Part shown: one piece after another, positions 51,001-56,600 of the stretch
How the letters are laid out: the number at the start of each line of letters is the position of its first letter
Numbering within the stretch: position 1 is the first letter of the stretch
Assembly (NCBI GenBank): GCA_002633005.1
Contig: NMRA01000613.1
Span: 74,861 to 138,860, forward strand
Direction: 5' to 3'
DNA: 64,000 nt
From: Phoronis australis
Lineage: Eukaryota; Phoronida; Phoronidae
Notes under the pieces: model-generated
What the model was told of the DNA's origin: nothing
The model's database searches: none
Seen by the model: only the letters and a program-made list of their open reading frames with translations
Position numbers and translations under genes: made by a program

Positions 51001-52087
51001 TATAGTCACTAAACTACCCTGAGAGTTTTTACTTATGCAAAATCTATTTTTCTTAAAGGACTACATATCATACTTTTAGTTTAAAAAATCTTTTATATTT
51101 AACATTATGCAAATAAACAATTGTCAGTTTTTAAAATCAAAGATGGCATGTACATTGGATAGTTGAAACAGTGAAGCAAACCCAGTCAAATGCATCAACA
51201 TGTTAAAACTATTTTTGGCATGTGGCTTTAACAGATGGCGGGGATAAGTTGGCCATTATTAAGGCAACATTTGATATTTTCTGTCAACTCAACTAGTGCA
51301 ACATATGGGAGAGAGAGAAAGAGAGAGGGAGGGAGGGAGAGAGTTAAAAATGCTGTGAGGCTTGGCACAATTGGACTCACATACAGAAAAAATCTCTAAA
51401 ATAAATCCATTGAATTTTTAATTCACAGACTTCAAACACCTTTTTTCAGTATGGCGCAATGTACCCGTACCTTTCTAACCCGAGATTTCAATACAGCTGA
51501 TTTCAGTTGAAACACAAAAACATTTGGGCACAGCAATCCCCAATAGGAGGGAAGGTGAGATGAGTAACAATGTAGTGAAGAGTGGAGTCGGTCTTGGTGA
51601 GTGATTCCCAGTCATGTCATTCCTTGCACACGTCCTCGGCATTACAGAGAAATCTTGTTATTTTATTTGAACCAAAATTTGTCCTTGGCAAACTTAAATG
51701 GCTGTTACAAAAGCAAACCATTAGTATGGCTGTGTTTACTGAGTAAACGGTTAAGTCCAAGCTTTTCAAATGGCGTGGGGTTTAAACGCAGAAGGAATCG
51801 ACTAGAGCGAAATGAAAATCATCCTCAATCAAATTCAAAACAAATAAACTACGGAGCGTGAGTTGTCTTAAAATCATTTCTAATTTAAAGACGCAAAAAT
51901 GATCAGAAAACTCCTCCTATTTGCAAGCAGACGCGTGTATTACTCGAGACGTTAGCGCGTGTACAACACCTTCACTGAATCGGTAAAAGCGAAGTATGAA
52001 TAGGTAGATAAACAAACCGTGTAATGACCTACCTGAAGTAGCGATAACAAGCAGGGACAAAATACTGTAGAACCGTTTTGTATCCAT
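2745..52087 (-). CDS. Nephrin/SNS/SYG-2-like Ig-FNIII adhesion receptor, spliced gene, 3' end unresolved
   Basis: Fourteen exons were assembled by hand from GT-AG signals and reading frame: 52033-52087, 19770-20069, 17450-17577, 16467-16638, 15523-15660, 14892-15011, 13447-13725, 11784-11873, [one lost in the N gap], 9750-9974, 8471-8596, 6227-6523, 5427-5606, 3952-4047, 2745-3011. All junctions are phase 1 except exon 3/4 (phase 0). About 824 residues are visible: signal peptide, V-type Ig1, Trp-less C2-type Ig2, Ig3-Ig7, FNIII with the nephrin-type core TPGFDGGYEQ, and a second FNIII-like module. Four inter-Ig junctions recreate a Y-x-P linker (YKP, YKP, YPP, YQP), which supports the splicing. 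Family members act at the cell surface in homo- and heterophilic adhesion (slit diaphragm, myoblast fusion, synapse targeting); the role here is inferred from family. Human nephrin has eight Ig domains plus one FNIII, so seven Ig plus two FNIII-like modules is a variant. A Kirrel-type assignment is less likely because of the FNIII module. Confidence 0.82.
3012..3951. other. Intron 14
   Basis: Sequence between exons 14 and 15. Open stretches on plus (3227-3547) show no family motif or splice support. Nothing else identified. Confidence 0.7.
3952..4047 (-). CDS. Exon 14: second half of FNIII domain 1
   Basis: Reads NLYPARNYTFKVYATNLLGG, then GPYSNVVWRKTN: the classical FNIII F-strand L-x-P-x-x-x-Y-x-x-x-V-x-A-x-N followed by G-x-G-x-x-S. 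NYT is a sequon. Acceptor TTTTTCCACCAG, donor AAATG|GTAAGT, phase 1 to 1. Confidence 0.9.
4048..5426. other. Intron 13
   Basis: Splits FNIII domain 1. No convincing exon, repeat array or RNA gene seen. Confidence 0.7.
5427..5606 (-). CDS. Exon 13: first half of FNIII domain 1 (nephrin-type)
   Basis: Reads NTPEAPTALKVTSSQ, then VTLTWTPGFDGGYEQTFTII. The FNIII B-C segment W-x-P-G-F-D-G-G is characteristic of nephrin, Hibris/SNS and related receptors and is the strongest family marker in the window. The sequon NVT lies near the end. Acceptor TTTTCTCCCAG, donor CACAA|GTGAGTGG, phase 1 to 1. Confidence 0.9.
5607..6226. other. Intron 12
   Basis: Separates Ig7 from FNIII domain 1. The open frame on plus at 5554-5787 is antisense to exon 13 plus intron and is not a gene. 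Confidence 0.7.
6227..6523 (-). CDS. Exon 12: Ig domain 7
   Basis: Whole Ig domain in one exon: linker YQPQIQSSQ, B-strand ATIPCMAHAYPAPTFAWKRQ with Cys and core Trp, and F-strand NLGDYVCESTNQEG. It includes the sequons NST and NVS. Acceptor CTCGCCACAG, donor AAAA|GTGAGTG, phase 1 to 1. It is the last Ig domain before the FNIII module, as in nephrin-type proteins. Confidence 0.91.
6898..6953. repeat. Perfect 28 bp tandem duplication
   Basis: Two identical adjacent copies (6898-6925 and 6926-6953). No divergence, so the duplication is recent or an assembly slip. Confidence 0.9.
7495..7711. repeat. Interrupted CTG/GCT trinucleotide repeat
   Basis: About 215 bp dominated by gctgct with interruptions. 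It lies in intron 11 and is not in frame with any exon. Confidence 0.9.
8471..8596 (-). CDS. Exon 11: end of Ig domain 6
   Basis: Starts GAGRQRVRDDHLQI and carries the F-strand motif SDAGAYQCQASNLNV, closing on MDLKIK. Acceptor ACCTCTCCAG, donor AAAT|GTAAGTTG, phase 1 to 1; the junction codon with exon 12 is TAT (Y of the YQP linker). Confidence 0.88.
8597..9749. other. Intron 10
   Basis: Splits Ig6. The open frame at 8873-9070 on plus has no homology cue. Nothing else seen. Confidence 0.7.
9750..9974 (-). CDS. Exon 10: first two thirds of Ig domain 6
   Basis: Reads RPTFITNLAATAAVSI, then YKLTCEARGKPAPSITWWKD and GKQLSGTGPMFTITD: the most typical I-set segment of the protein, with B-strand Cys, KPAPxIxWWKDG and the D/E-strand region. 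Acceptor GTGGTTTCAG, donor TAAAG|GTAAAA (weaker, no +5 G), phase 1 at both ends. Confidence 0.9.
9975..11103. other. Intronic sequence between the N gap and exon 10
   Basis: No second half of Ig5 found here, which is why exon 9 is placed in the gap. A perfect 11 bp inverted repeat occurs around 10660-10697. Confidence 0.6.
11104..11770. other. Assembly gap of 667 N, probably hiding exon 9
   Basis: Run of N. Exon 8 gives only the first half of Ig5 and exon 10 opens Ig6, so an exon with the C-to-G strands of Ig5 (about 110-130 nt by analogy with exons 6 and 11) should lie here or, less likely, in a flanking intron piece where I saw none. Exon 10 begins AG in phase 1, so the missing exon cannot end in T, which would create TAG. 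Confidence 0.8.
11784..11873 (-). CDS. Exon 8: first half of Ig domain 5
   Basis: Reads YPPGPAQITG, then GDRVELNCTAPNAG: linker and B-strand cysteine of an Ig domain. Acceptor TTGACTAG, donor GCCG|GTGAGTG, phase 1 at both ends. The donor lies 11 bases from the N gap; the rest of Ig5 is not in the assembled sequence. Confidence 0.83.
11874..13446. other. Intron 7
   Basis: Between Ig4 and Ig5. It contains copy 2 of dispersed repeat R3. Open frames on plus (12440-12655, 12729-13106) carry no recognisable domain or codon bias. Confidence 0.65.
12060..12330. repeat. Dispersed repeat family R3, copy 2
   Basis: Matches the ordered blocks described for 1105-1330, including acacgaccatat and gatagccccttatgcaaaag. 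Diverged. Confidence 0.45.
13447..13725 (-). CDS. Exon 7: Ig domain 4, atypical F strand
   Basis: A whole Ig domain in one exon, phase 1 to 1. It has the B-strand cysteine (VNMSCTVQSQP) and core Trp (SSIYWIKQG). The F strand reads INAGVYTITAENN: the usual Y-x-C is Y-T-I, so the canonical disulfide partner is missing. An extra cysteine sits near the start (ISGCTSP). The G-strand side, with a long SGGASTLGKTEKE stretch, closes on IRLTVN. Acceptor CCTCTTTCAG, donor AACT|GTAAGT. No frameshift or stop, so it does not look like a pseudogene exon. Confidence 0.9.
13726..14891. other. Intron 6
   Basis: Between Ig3 and Ig4; mostly occupied by repeat R2 (14228-14420) and AT-rich sequence. Confidence 0.65.
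14228..14420. repeat. Dispersed repeat family R2, copy 1
   Basis: Shares with 21510-21700 the blocks ccaaatttgg-taac-tttgaact, tatctcag, aatgcttta and, further on, gacttttatggttttc/tttaag. Same order and similar spacing, so two copies of one element inserted in different introns. Confidence 0.55.
14892..15011 (-). CDS. Exon 6: second half of Ig domain 3
   Basis: Starts GSTSPTLFINQAQ and carries the F-strand motif SAGIYKCSATNVVG, completing Ig3. Acceptor GTGTTCTAG, donor ACAGT|GTAAGG. The split of an Ig domain over two phase-1 exons repeats in Ig5 and Ig6. At 120 nt the exon is easily missed without splice-site reading. Confidence 0.88.
15012..15522. other. Intron 5
   Basis: Splits Ig3; about 510 bp. 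Contains a loose internal duplication (around 15150-15300: attatcactg...caaattagacacaaaaggagagaaag / aatcacctat...caaatcagacacggaagtagagaaag). No exon signals. Confidence 0.6.
15523..15660 (-). CDS. Exon 5: first half of Ig domain 3
   Basis: Reads YKPRLQLSPNPY, then GNSLFCNVTANPG and VTWFKDNDVL, i.e. the B-strand cysteine and core Trp of an I-set Ig. Acceptor CAATTCCAG, donor ACCG|GTAAGTAC. Phase 1 at both ends. NVT in the B-C region is a potential N-glycosylation site. Confidence 0.88.
15661..16466. other. Intron 4, with partial repeat R1
   Basis: Between Ig2 and Ig3. Around 15970-16050 it carries a piece resembling repeat R1 (attcacaaaaatgttaaaagcccttg, then ttggcaattattttt). Confidence 0.55.
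16467..16638 (-). CDS. Exon 4: second half of Ig domain 2
   Basis: Enters in phase 0 and starts LLPNAVYTAAP; it carries the F-strand cysteine in DDRAVFKCLAFNKEN and closes with LERTLRLPVQ. Acceptor ATGTGTTGTAG, donor CAAT|GTAAGG. The junction codon with exon 5 is TAT (Y), beginning the YKP linker seen between several Ig domains of the protein. Confidence 0.87.
16639..17449. other. Intron 3
   Basis: Phase-0 intron splitting Ig2. Contains a stretch at about 16790-16960 (gggctgttccagtaaaaaat and following) that has the look of a transposon end but has no second copy here, and an attatgatt simple repeat near 17220-17270. Confidence 0.6.
17450..17577 (-). CDS. Exon 3: first half of Ig domain 2
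   Basis: Reads PPNTSVFTSS, then GDTVTFTCKSSGGYPTPQLS. This matches the start of the C2-type second Ig domain of nephrin/Kirrel proteins: E-G-x-x-V-x-x-x-C and SGGYPTP, with the usual core Trp replaced (LSIYLGN). Too short and in the wrong frame to stand out as an ORF. Acceptor TTTGCTTCAG, donor ACACG|GTAAGTGG, leaving in phase 0, the only phase-0 junction of the gene. Confidence 0.85.
17578..19769. other. Intron 2 with a minisatellite
   Basis: Between Ig1 and Ig2. Holds the 26 bp minisatellite at 17654-17783; otherwise AT-rich sequence with no supported gene. Confidence 0.65.
17654..17783. repeat. Minisatellite, about 5 units of 26 bp
   Basis: Units follow acacgactttcactgttcac-aatgaaac with divergence at the ends; the two central units are nearly identical. 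Confidence 0.85.
19770..20069 (-). CDS. Exon 2: Ig domain 1 (V-type)
   Basis: One exon carries a whole Ig domain, phase 1 to phase 1. B-strand cysteine in TATLECSF, core tryptophan in LERSWTN, and F-strand D-x-G-x-Y-x-C in EDFGVYSCAM. The domain starts directly after the signal peptide (QSWRVKPTDQEVTLGQ), like the N-terminal Ig of nephrin/Kirrel proteins, the module that makes adhesive contacts in that family. Acceptor TTTATTTCAG, donor ACAG|GTATGT. Confidence 0.9.
20268..20500. repeat. Dispersed repeat family R1, copy 1
   Basis: Contains tcaccaatttaggacgcagt and, downstream, gggcattcacaacagtgtta then ttggcaattattgg. The same blocks recur in order at 31452-31640 and 33152-33430 and in part at 15970-16050. 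Confidence 0.6.
21510..21700. repeat. Dispersed repeat family R2, copy 2
   Basis: Matches 14228-14420; see that entry for the shared blocks. Confidence 0.55.
22654..22701. other. Assembly gap of 48 N next to a G-rich tract
   Basis: The gap follows directly after a G-rich run at 22626-22648, a likely sequencing stop. Confidence 0.95.
25057..25090. repeat. TTTA microsatellite
   Basis: About eight tetranucleotide units (attt). Confidence 0.9.
29201..30126. mobile_element. Foldback element with 195 bp inverted arms
   Basis: Left arm 29201-29395 and right arm 29932-30126 are near-perfect reverse complements, starting aaggtacctaaactacacgg. Within each arm, short motifs such as ggactcacaaacacggga repeat several times, as in foldback-type elements with sub-repeated ends. 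The 536 bp centre carries two divergent open frames that run outward into the arms: minus from ATG at 29575 (MASVNNEKILPEAFTQEF...) and plus ending near 29950 (SRKRALIAKQINAILRLTQE...). Neither resembles a transposase I know, so the element is probably non-autonomous. TTAA lies close outside both ends (one and two bases away), not a clean target duplication. Confidence 0.85.
31452..31640. repeat. Dispersed repeat family R1, copy 2
   Basis: Contains tcaccaatttaggatgcagt and, downstream, ttgcaattatttttgtt. Ordered as in copy 1. Confidence 0.55.
33152..33430. repeat. Dispersed repeat family R1, copy 3, invaded by a minisatellite
   Basis: Contains tctcactagtttaggactca, then the 19 bp minisatellite, then gggtattcacaacaaagtta and gtggcaattta. 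The array lies between the two conserved blocks of the repeat. Confidence 0.55.
33237..33322. repeat. 19 bp minisatellite, about 4.4 identical units
   Basis: Unit aatgttactaccataagac repeated head to tail without visible differences, indicating recent expansion. Confidence 0.95.
40956..41293. mobile_element. MITE-like element with perfect 15 bp inverted ends
   Basis: agcggagcgtcaacg at 40956-40970 is the exact reverse complement of 41279-41293. The 338 bp interior has no open frame of note. No convincing target-site duplication. A 15 bp perfect match at this spacing is unlikely by chance. Confidence 0.6.
42335..42425 (-). repeat. tRNA-derived SINE remnant (candidate)
   Basis: On minus, ccagctcagttgggtgaggt resembles the D-arm/A box of a tRNA (AGCTCAGTTGG), followed at tRNA-like distance by ggtcttgagttacc, a decayed B box. 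The acceptor stem is not convincing, so a SINE head or tRNA pseudogene rather than a functional tRNA. Confidence 0.35.
45804..45867. repeat. 17 bp minisatellite, about 4 units
   Basis: Unit gtggctattattcagc(g); one unit is a base or two shorter. Tandem and nearly identical. Confidence 0.92.
50060..50170 (+). repeat. tRNA-like fragment (candidate SINE)
   Basis: gagctcaaatggttaagagg resembles a Leu/Ser-type tRNA D arm; no good B box follows. Listed because a second tRNA-like patch lies only 300 bp away. Confidence 0.25.
50395..50490 (+). repeat. tRNA-like fragment (candidate SINE)
   Basis: gatgggtagcttaaccctaa followed by ccttgattcaaatttccccc, a decayed A box and B box (GGTTCRANTCC-like) about 45 nt apart. 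Confidence 0.3.
51308..51343. repeat. GA/GGGA-rich microsatellite
   Basis: Purine-only tract gagagagaaagagagaggga and on. Confidence 0.9.
52033..52087 (-). CDS. Exon 1: start codon and signal peptide
   Basis: The start ATG is at 52087, the first ATG after an in-frame TGA upstream. The 18 codons read MDTKRFYSILSLLVIATS: a basic start followed by a hydrophobic core, i.e. a signal peptide. The exon ends in phase 1 at a strong donor (TTCAG|GTAGGT). Joining to exon 2 gives V-S-A-Q-S-W, a good cleavage context (VSA/QSW). It is separated from exon 2 by about 32 kb; the link rests on phase, on the completed signal peptide, and on the absence of a better first exon. Confidence 0.8.
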
Positions 52088-52400
52088 ACTGGGATAAAAG
52101 TCCTTCAAATAATCACTGGAAGCGTAGAAGTTAAGTCATTTACGTAGATGTTTCACTGTTGTCACTATACCATTCTCGATTACAAACACAAACGGAAACT
52201 CGGAATGACTTCGCTTAGCACGCTCGACTCGTGCGACTAAAACCATTTTGAAGGGATGACATCGCCACCTTGCACACAGATTGCGATTCGCGGAGGAAAG
52301 TAGTTCACCAGTTACACACAATAATGCAGCGTACATTACCACAAAGTATAATCAAACTATCCAAATGAATTAATATTTGAGTTTTTTTGTGCTGTGCGTA
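52088..52400 (-). promoter_or_regulatory. Probable 5' leader and CpG-enriched promoter of the nephrin-like gene
   Basis: CpG dinucleotides are clearly more frequent around 51900-52300 than in the body of intron 1, as expected for an invertebrate promoter/first exon. An upstream frame on minus from ATG at 52336 (or the internal ATG at 52246) ends at 52136, 48 nt before the main start, and could be a uORF if it is transcribed. No TATA box at a convincing position. Confidence 0.4.
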
Positions 52401-53377
52401 AAACCATCACTTGATATTAATCTCAAGTACCCCAATTTAATATTGGTGAATATTGCAGGTCAAAGGTCACACAGGTAGCAGACTCCCAAGAGGCAGGTTG
52501 TGCTTGTACATGTATTGTGGCTGAGGCTTCTCGAGATCTTACATGTATTTGGTGCACTCAATATCGGGTTATTTGTGAACAAAAATATGATATTCATGAT
52601 GAAATGACTGTTTTAATCAACATATGAACAATTTGCTCACGTATTCTAACAAAATAACGAGAGAGCAAGTTAATTAGTTTACTGACTACCGTAATCAAGC
52701 AGTTTCACAATGAACTCCCGACAAACTGATTGCTAGTTTAATGTTGTCTTTGAGCAATCCAGGAAATTTGAAAGTGCTTCAGCAGTGCTAAATTGTCATA
52801 ATACATTGAACATACAAAATTGTATATTTTAGATTTGTGAAAAAAGTCAAAATATAGCTATTTTGCCTTCAAAATACAAGAATGTTTTTTAAAATTATTA
52901 ATGATAGTACTTTATTTTCCTGGTCACAAAGGAAGCCAAAAGAATTTTTAAATTCACACTTAAAAAAGCAAAAATCTTATAAATCGTTTTCGTCACATTC
53001 TCCCCGTTGGTCGGCATTAGTAGTTAAAAATTTTAATGTCACTTTTAAAGCAGAAGGTAATACTTATCACCGATTGAACGATTACACAGAGATCAAATTG
53101 TCCTGAGTTCTGCAACCTAAACCAGTGGACCTTGTCTTTGTGCTGCCTCAAAAACACTTTTCAAACTCTTGAACAGAAATAAAAAACTTTAGAGAAGGAT
53201 ATGTCAGATATCTAGATAAAAATATTTCATTTCCGCTCTTGCACATGGGCGGCGCACCATACGGGAATAGGGGTGCCCCCCCCCCCCCCCCNCCCCCCCC
53301 CCCCCCCCACTTATTTCAACGCTACACCGCCCATGTTACAGCTATTATTGCTCTATGCGTCACTGAACTGAGCGACA
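52401..53377. other. Intergenic sequence and probable 3' UTR of the lectin-like gene
   Basis: Lies between the two genes, which are transcribed in the same direction. A minus-strand AATAAA at 52911-52916 could end the lectin-like transcript, about 465 nt after its stop. A poly-C run lies at 53276-53309. The open frame on plus at 52882-53106 shows nothing recognisable. Confidence 0.5.
53276..53309. repeat. Homopolymer C run with one ambiguous base
   Basis: More than 30 C with a single N at 53292: a stretch where length and sequence of the assembly cannot be trusted. Confidence 0.95.
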
Positions 53378-53607
53378 CTATGCGGATAGGATACTGTCAT
53401 TCATTTGATTGAATACTGAAACATTTGGGAATAAGTTCGCTTCATACACCACGTATGTGCTGTTCTTTGTCCTTAATCGAATTTCTTGTTTTGTTTCACA
53501 TCTTCTTTCGTTGTCAGTTTCGCATTTGTATTTGTTAGCATAGTAGAGACGGTGGACACCTTCTAATGGACCGGAGACCTTAATATATGTAGGTAGTGCC
53601 ACGCAAA
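53378..53607 (-). CDS. Lectin-like gene exon 6: C-terminal region and stop
   Basis: Starts VCVALPTYIKVSGPLEGVHR, continues with YYANKYKCETDNERRCETKQ and ends NQMNDSILSA before TAG. Acceptor TTTTTATACAG, phase 1. It contains the sequons NST, NVS and NDS and a cluster of charged residues. No family recognised; no hydrophobic tail. Confidence 0.66.
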
Positions 53608-56600
53608 CTGTATAAAAAGTTCATGACTAGACTGATTTTAGGTTTGTGACGGGTAATATACACATTGCTTACCTAGAAAGGTTTGGTGCTTTGTCTTATT
53701 TTTGCAGTTCAAGGCCGAACTGTAGAAAAAAGGAAACAATAACCGGCAAAACAGACACAGAACGAAATTGTAAAGTTGTGAACGCTTCAGCCCCAACAGC
53801 TCGTTAACTAATTTAGGTCACCCTTTTTTCATTTTGCTGTTCATGTGCATTTTAAGAAACACAATTTTCCTGGCCCAACATTTTGATTAGTACAGAACAT
53901 TTCGTTAGGTTTGGAGAGCGCATTTCTCCACGAAGTGATATATCATGAGAATTAAAAATTGGCTCGTACTTCTTTGGAATAAATTCCGTATAGACTAGTA
54001 GTCGAGAAAACCTAGTGTGTTCTCGTGGTTCTCATGTAATACACATATCTCCGAGTCTTGCGTGAGCTTGTGTTTTGGCGAGGTTCTTGCATCTAAAACA
54101 TGCACGTCTTGTGTCTTGTAACGTCATTTAAACAATTAATGATTTCACTTAGTAGACCTATTCCCGGGCCACGGTCCGCCCAATTTCCGACTCAGACTCA
54201 GACTCGAAATGAAGCCACTCGAATATGCATACTAATTTGTACATGTAAGTTTACTCGAAGCATGCCAGCATATCGCATGCGCGCACCCAGTCTAAAAATG
54301 GGGGCTCGAATTTTTGAGAATGTGGACCTCTTACTAAGATTCACGGGTACGTTCAGAGCTATGAATTGTGCATTCGCCGAATTTTGGTCGTTCCTGCCTT
54401 TTTAGTGGACTTTTGTCTCGTTTTTTAATCTTTTCGGAGTTTTTGCTTCTCTGAGGCGGACCTTTTTGCCCACTTAGCCAAATTGGGGGGTGGTGGAGGG
54501 GGCTCGTTCGAGATCGCCGAGCCCGAGCCCCCCTGGGTGTGCTCATGCATTGGTAAAATTTCCAGTCGTGTTTTGAGTAGGACTACAGAGAACAGACCCC
54601 CGGGCCCCGGGCGTTCCTGTTATCCTACGGGCTTTTCTCATAACCAGAATTCCCTATATTTTGCGTTCCGGAGAGATACCGGTACTGATGCAGTCGTTTG
54701 TATATAGATGTAGGCCTTTAAGTCTATGGTAAGTCACGTGTCGCGCAGATGGGTGAACTTTCACGGAAAAGGATGCTTGTCGACAAAATCCCCTATGAAA
54801 ATATGCCTTATCAGATACCACTTTCTACAAAAGAATCCTATTTGGTTGCAACGACACTTTTACTTTGGACAACAGGTTATTGTTTCAGCTGCCTAAGAAT
54901 CCCCGGCTACGAAAGGGGTGAGTTTATGACACCGATTCCTAATAAAACAGGTTAGCTTTTCTAGTAAACCATAGCACAGTATAAGAGGGTGATTTTTTCG
55001 TAGAAGATCACTATAAAAGGGTTCCATTTTTTTGAGAGTACTTTCAAAATGTGTGGGTATTGTAATTCCACCCCTCGTGCAAAATGAAGTCGTTTGCACC
55101 TGGAACTTTGCGCGGGTTACAAATGTGAGACGGTTTGAAGTGAAGGCCTACGTTTTTTATTACACGTATTTCGTGTGAGTCTTTTACGCTGAAAATTTCC
55201 GGCTAAATTTTAACCTTTTCGTAAGTTTATACAAACAAGAAAGAATGAAATCCTGACCTCAAATGTCCAATGGCCTTCAACTAAACTTTTCGCCGATTGC
55301 AGGACCAACACCGGCTTGTTGAAATTGTTTGGAGGAACACGGCAAAGGAAAATCAGAACGACATTCCAACAAATATTCTGAACAAGTTTGCACCAATTTT
55401 CGCCCATTGATAATTGCCTAAACCCATCATTGAAACTACAACACATTGCAAGTATAAAACGTTGGTTTTGTTTCGACTTTTGAACAAAACAAAAAGAAAT
55501 TAAGCCAGAGCCCATCCTTTACCCGATAAATACAAAAATACAGAACGTACAATTAAAAAAAAACCAAGAATACTTTTCTGATGATGACATAAATTTTATA
55601 GCAAAATATGAAAACTTCAGAAAACGATTCAGAAGTACAAAAGATACGCCGTGAACAAAGTTCAAGACTTGATAGTGTCTCGGTGTCTCAGTCATGTTTC
55701 TAAGATTGCCGAGATTTGTTGCCGATGTTGAATGAAATTTTAACAAACCCCGTCAAAAATTACGACGTTGAAATACAAATGACTCCTAGTCATTTTTAAA
55801 GAGGTTTAGGTTTGACGAGACATCCCCCCATATTGATCAACAGATAAGTGACAAGCCAAAAATTAAACGGACCGGTGAAATAATGACCAAGGACAACACT
55901 AAATCGCGGTATTTGACGTGACAATGGTTGCGCCATCTTTTGTTGAGATGTTTTTTCGCTGCTTGGTTTCCTACTGACACTAAACATGCGAAACGTAATG
56001 TAATCATAAAATTCGTTCTCCATTAAAGTGTGCAATACAGTAAGCGTTGCACCCTGGACGAGAATTATTAAACTGTCGATCTCGTTTTTAGTCAAACTCG
56101 AACTTCATTTTCAGTGCAGCCAAAAACAAAACTATCCTTTGATTCTAACACAAACATGTTTTACAGTGCCTGAGGTCTGACGTCATATTTTTTGCATTTT
56201 ATGCTCTCTCCGGCCATAGCAAATTTGTTTTAGCGTATTTTGTCAAATGCTAATGCAAAACTTTCAGTAAAAAGTATTGATTTAAAAAAGCGTTCAGTTG
56301 AAGTTTGGGTAAAGGGTATTTTTTATTTCTGGTGAGGGAAATAGCGTTATCTCCACAAATCAGTTATAAATACGCGATTGTATTAGACTCAAACACTAGA
56401 CAAATGGTGATATTATTGAACAGCATTGCCCAGCTTTTAATGTCAAAGCATCGCACATTCAAGAAACAAAATCACCTTTGTCACAGATACTATTACCATA
56501 AAAGAGTGTCATAATCTGCGAAACATGAAAATCAAATTGCCATGCACTTGTTTTCACGCTTAAAGGAATGGGCGGAATGACTTGATTAAGTGTTACTAAG

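Larger units (their letters stand above)
41294..52032. other. Intron 1, part nearest exon 1
   Basis: Contains tRNA-like remnants (42335-42425, 50060-50170, 50395-50490), a 17 bp minisatellite (45804-45867) and a GA-rich tract (51308-51343). Open frames such as 43901-44233 lack any domain. CpG becomes frequent only near the exon 1 end. Confidence 0.6.

Noticed and set aside
54749-54955. 68-codon plus frame with ATG and a hydrophobic segment
   Set aside because: No domain, no further exon, and it lies inside an intron of the opposite-strand gene; kept only as a remote possibility.
55210-55515. Possible extra exon of the lectin-like gene (VPPNNFNKPVLVLQS)
   Set aside because: Poor acceptor, weak donor (GAG|GTCAGG), and not needed because exons 4 and 5 already join in phase.
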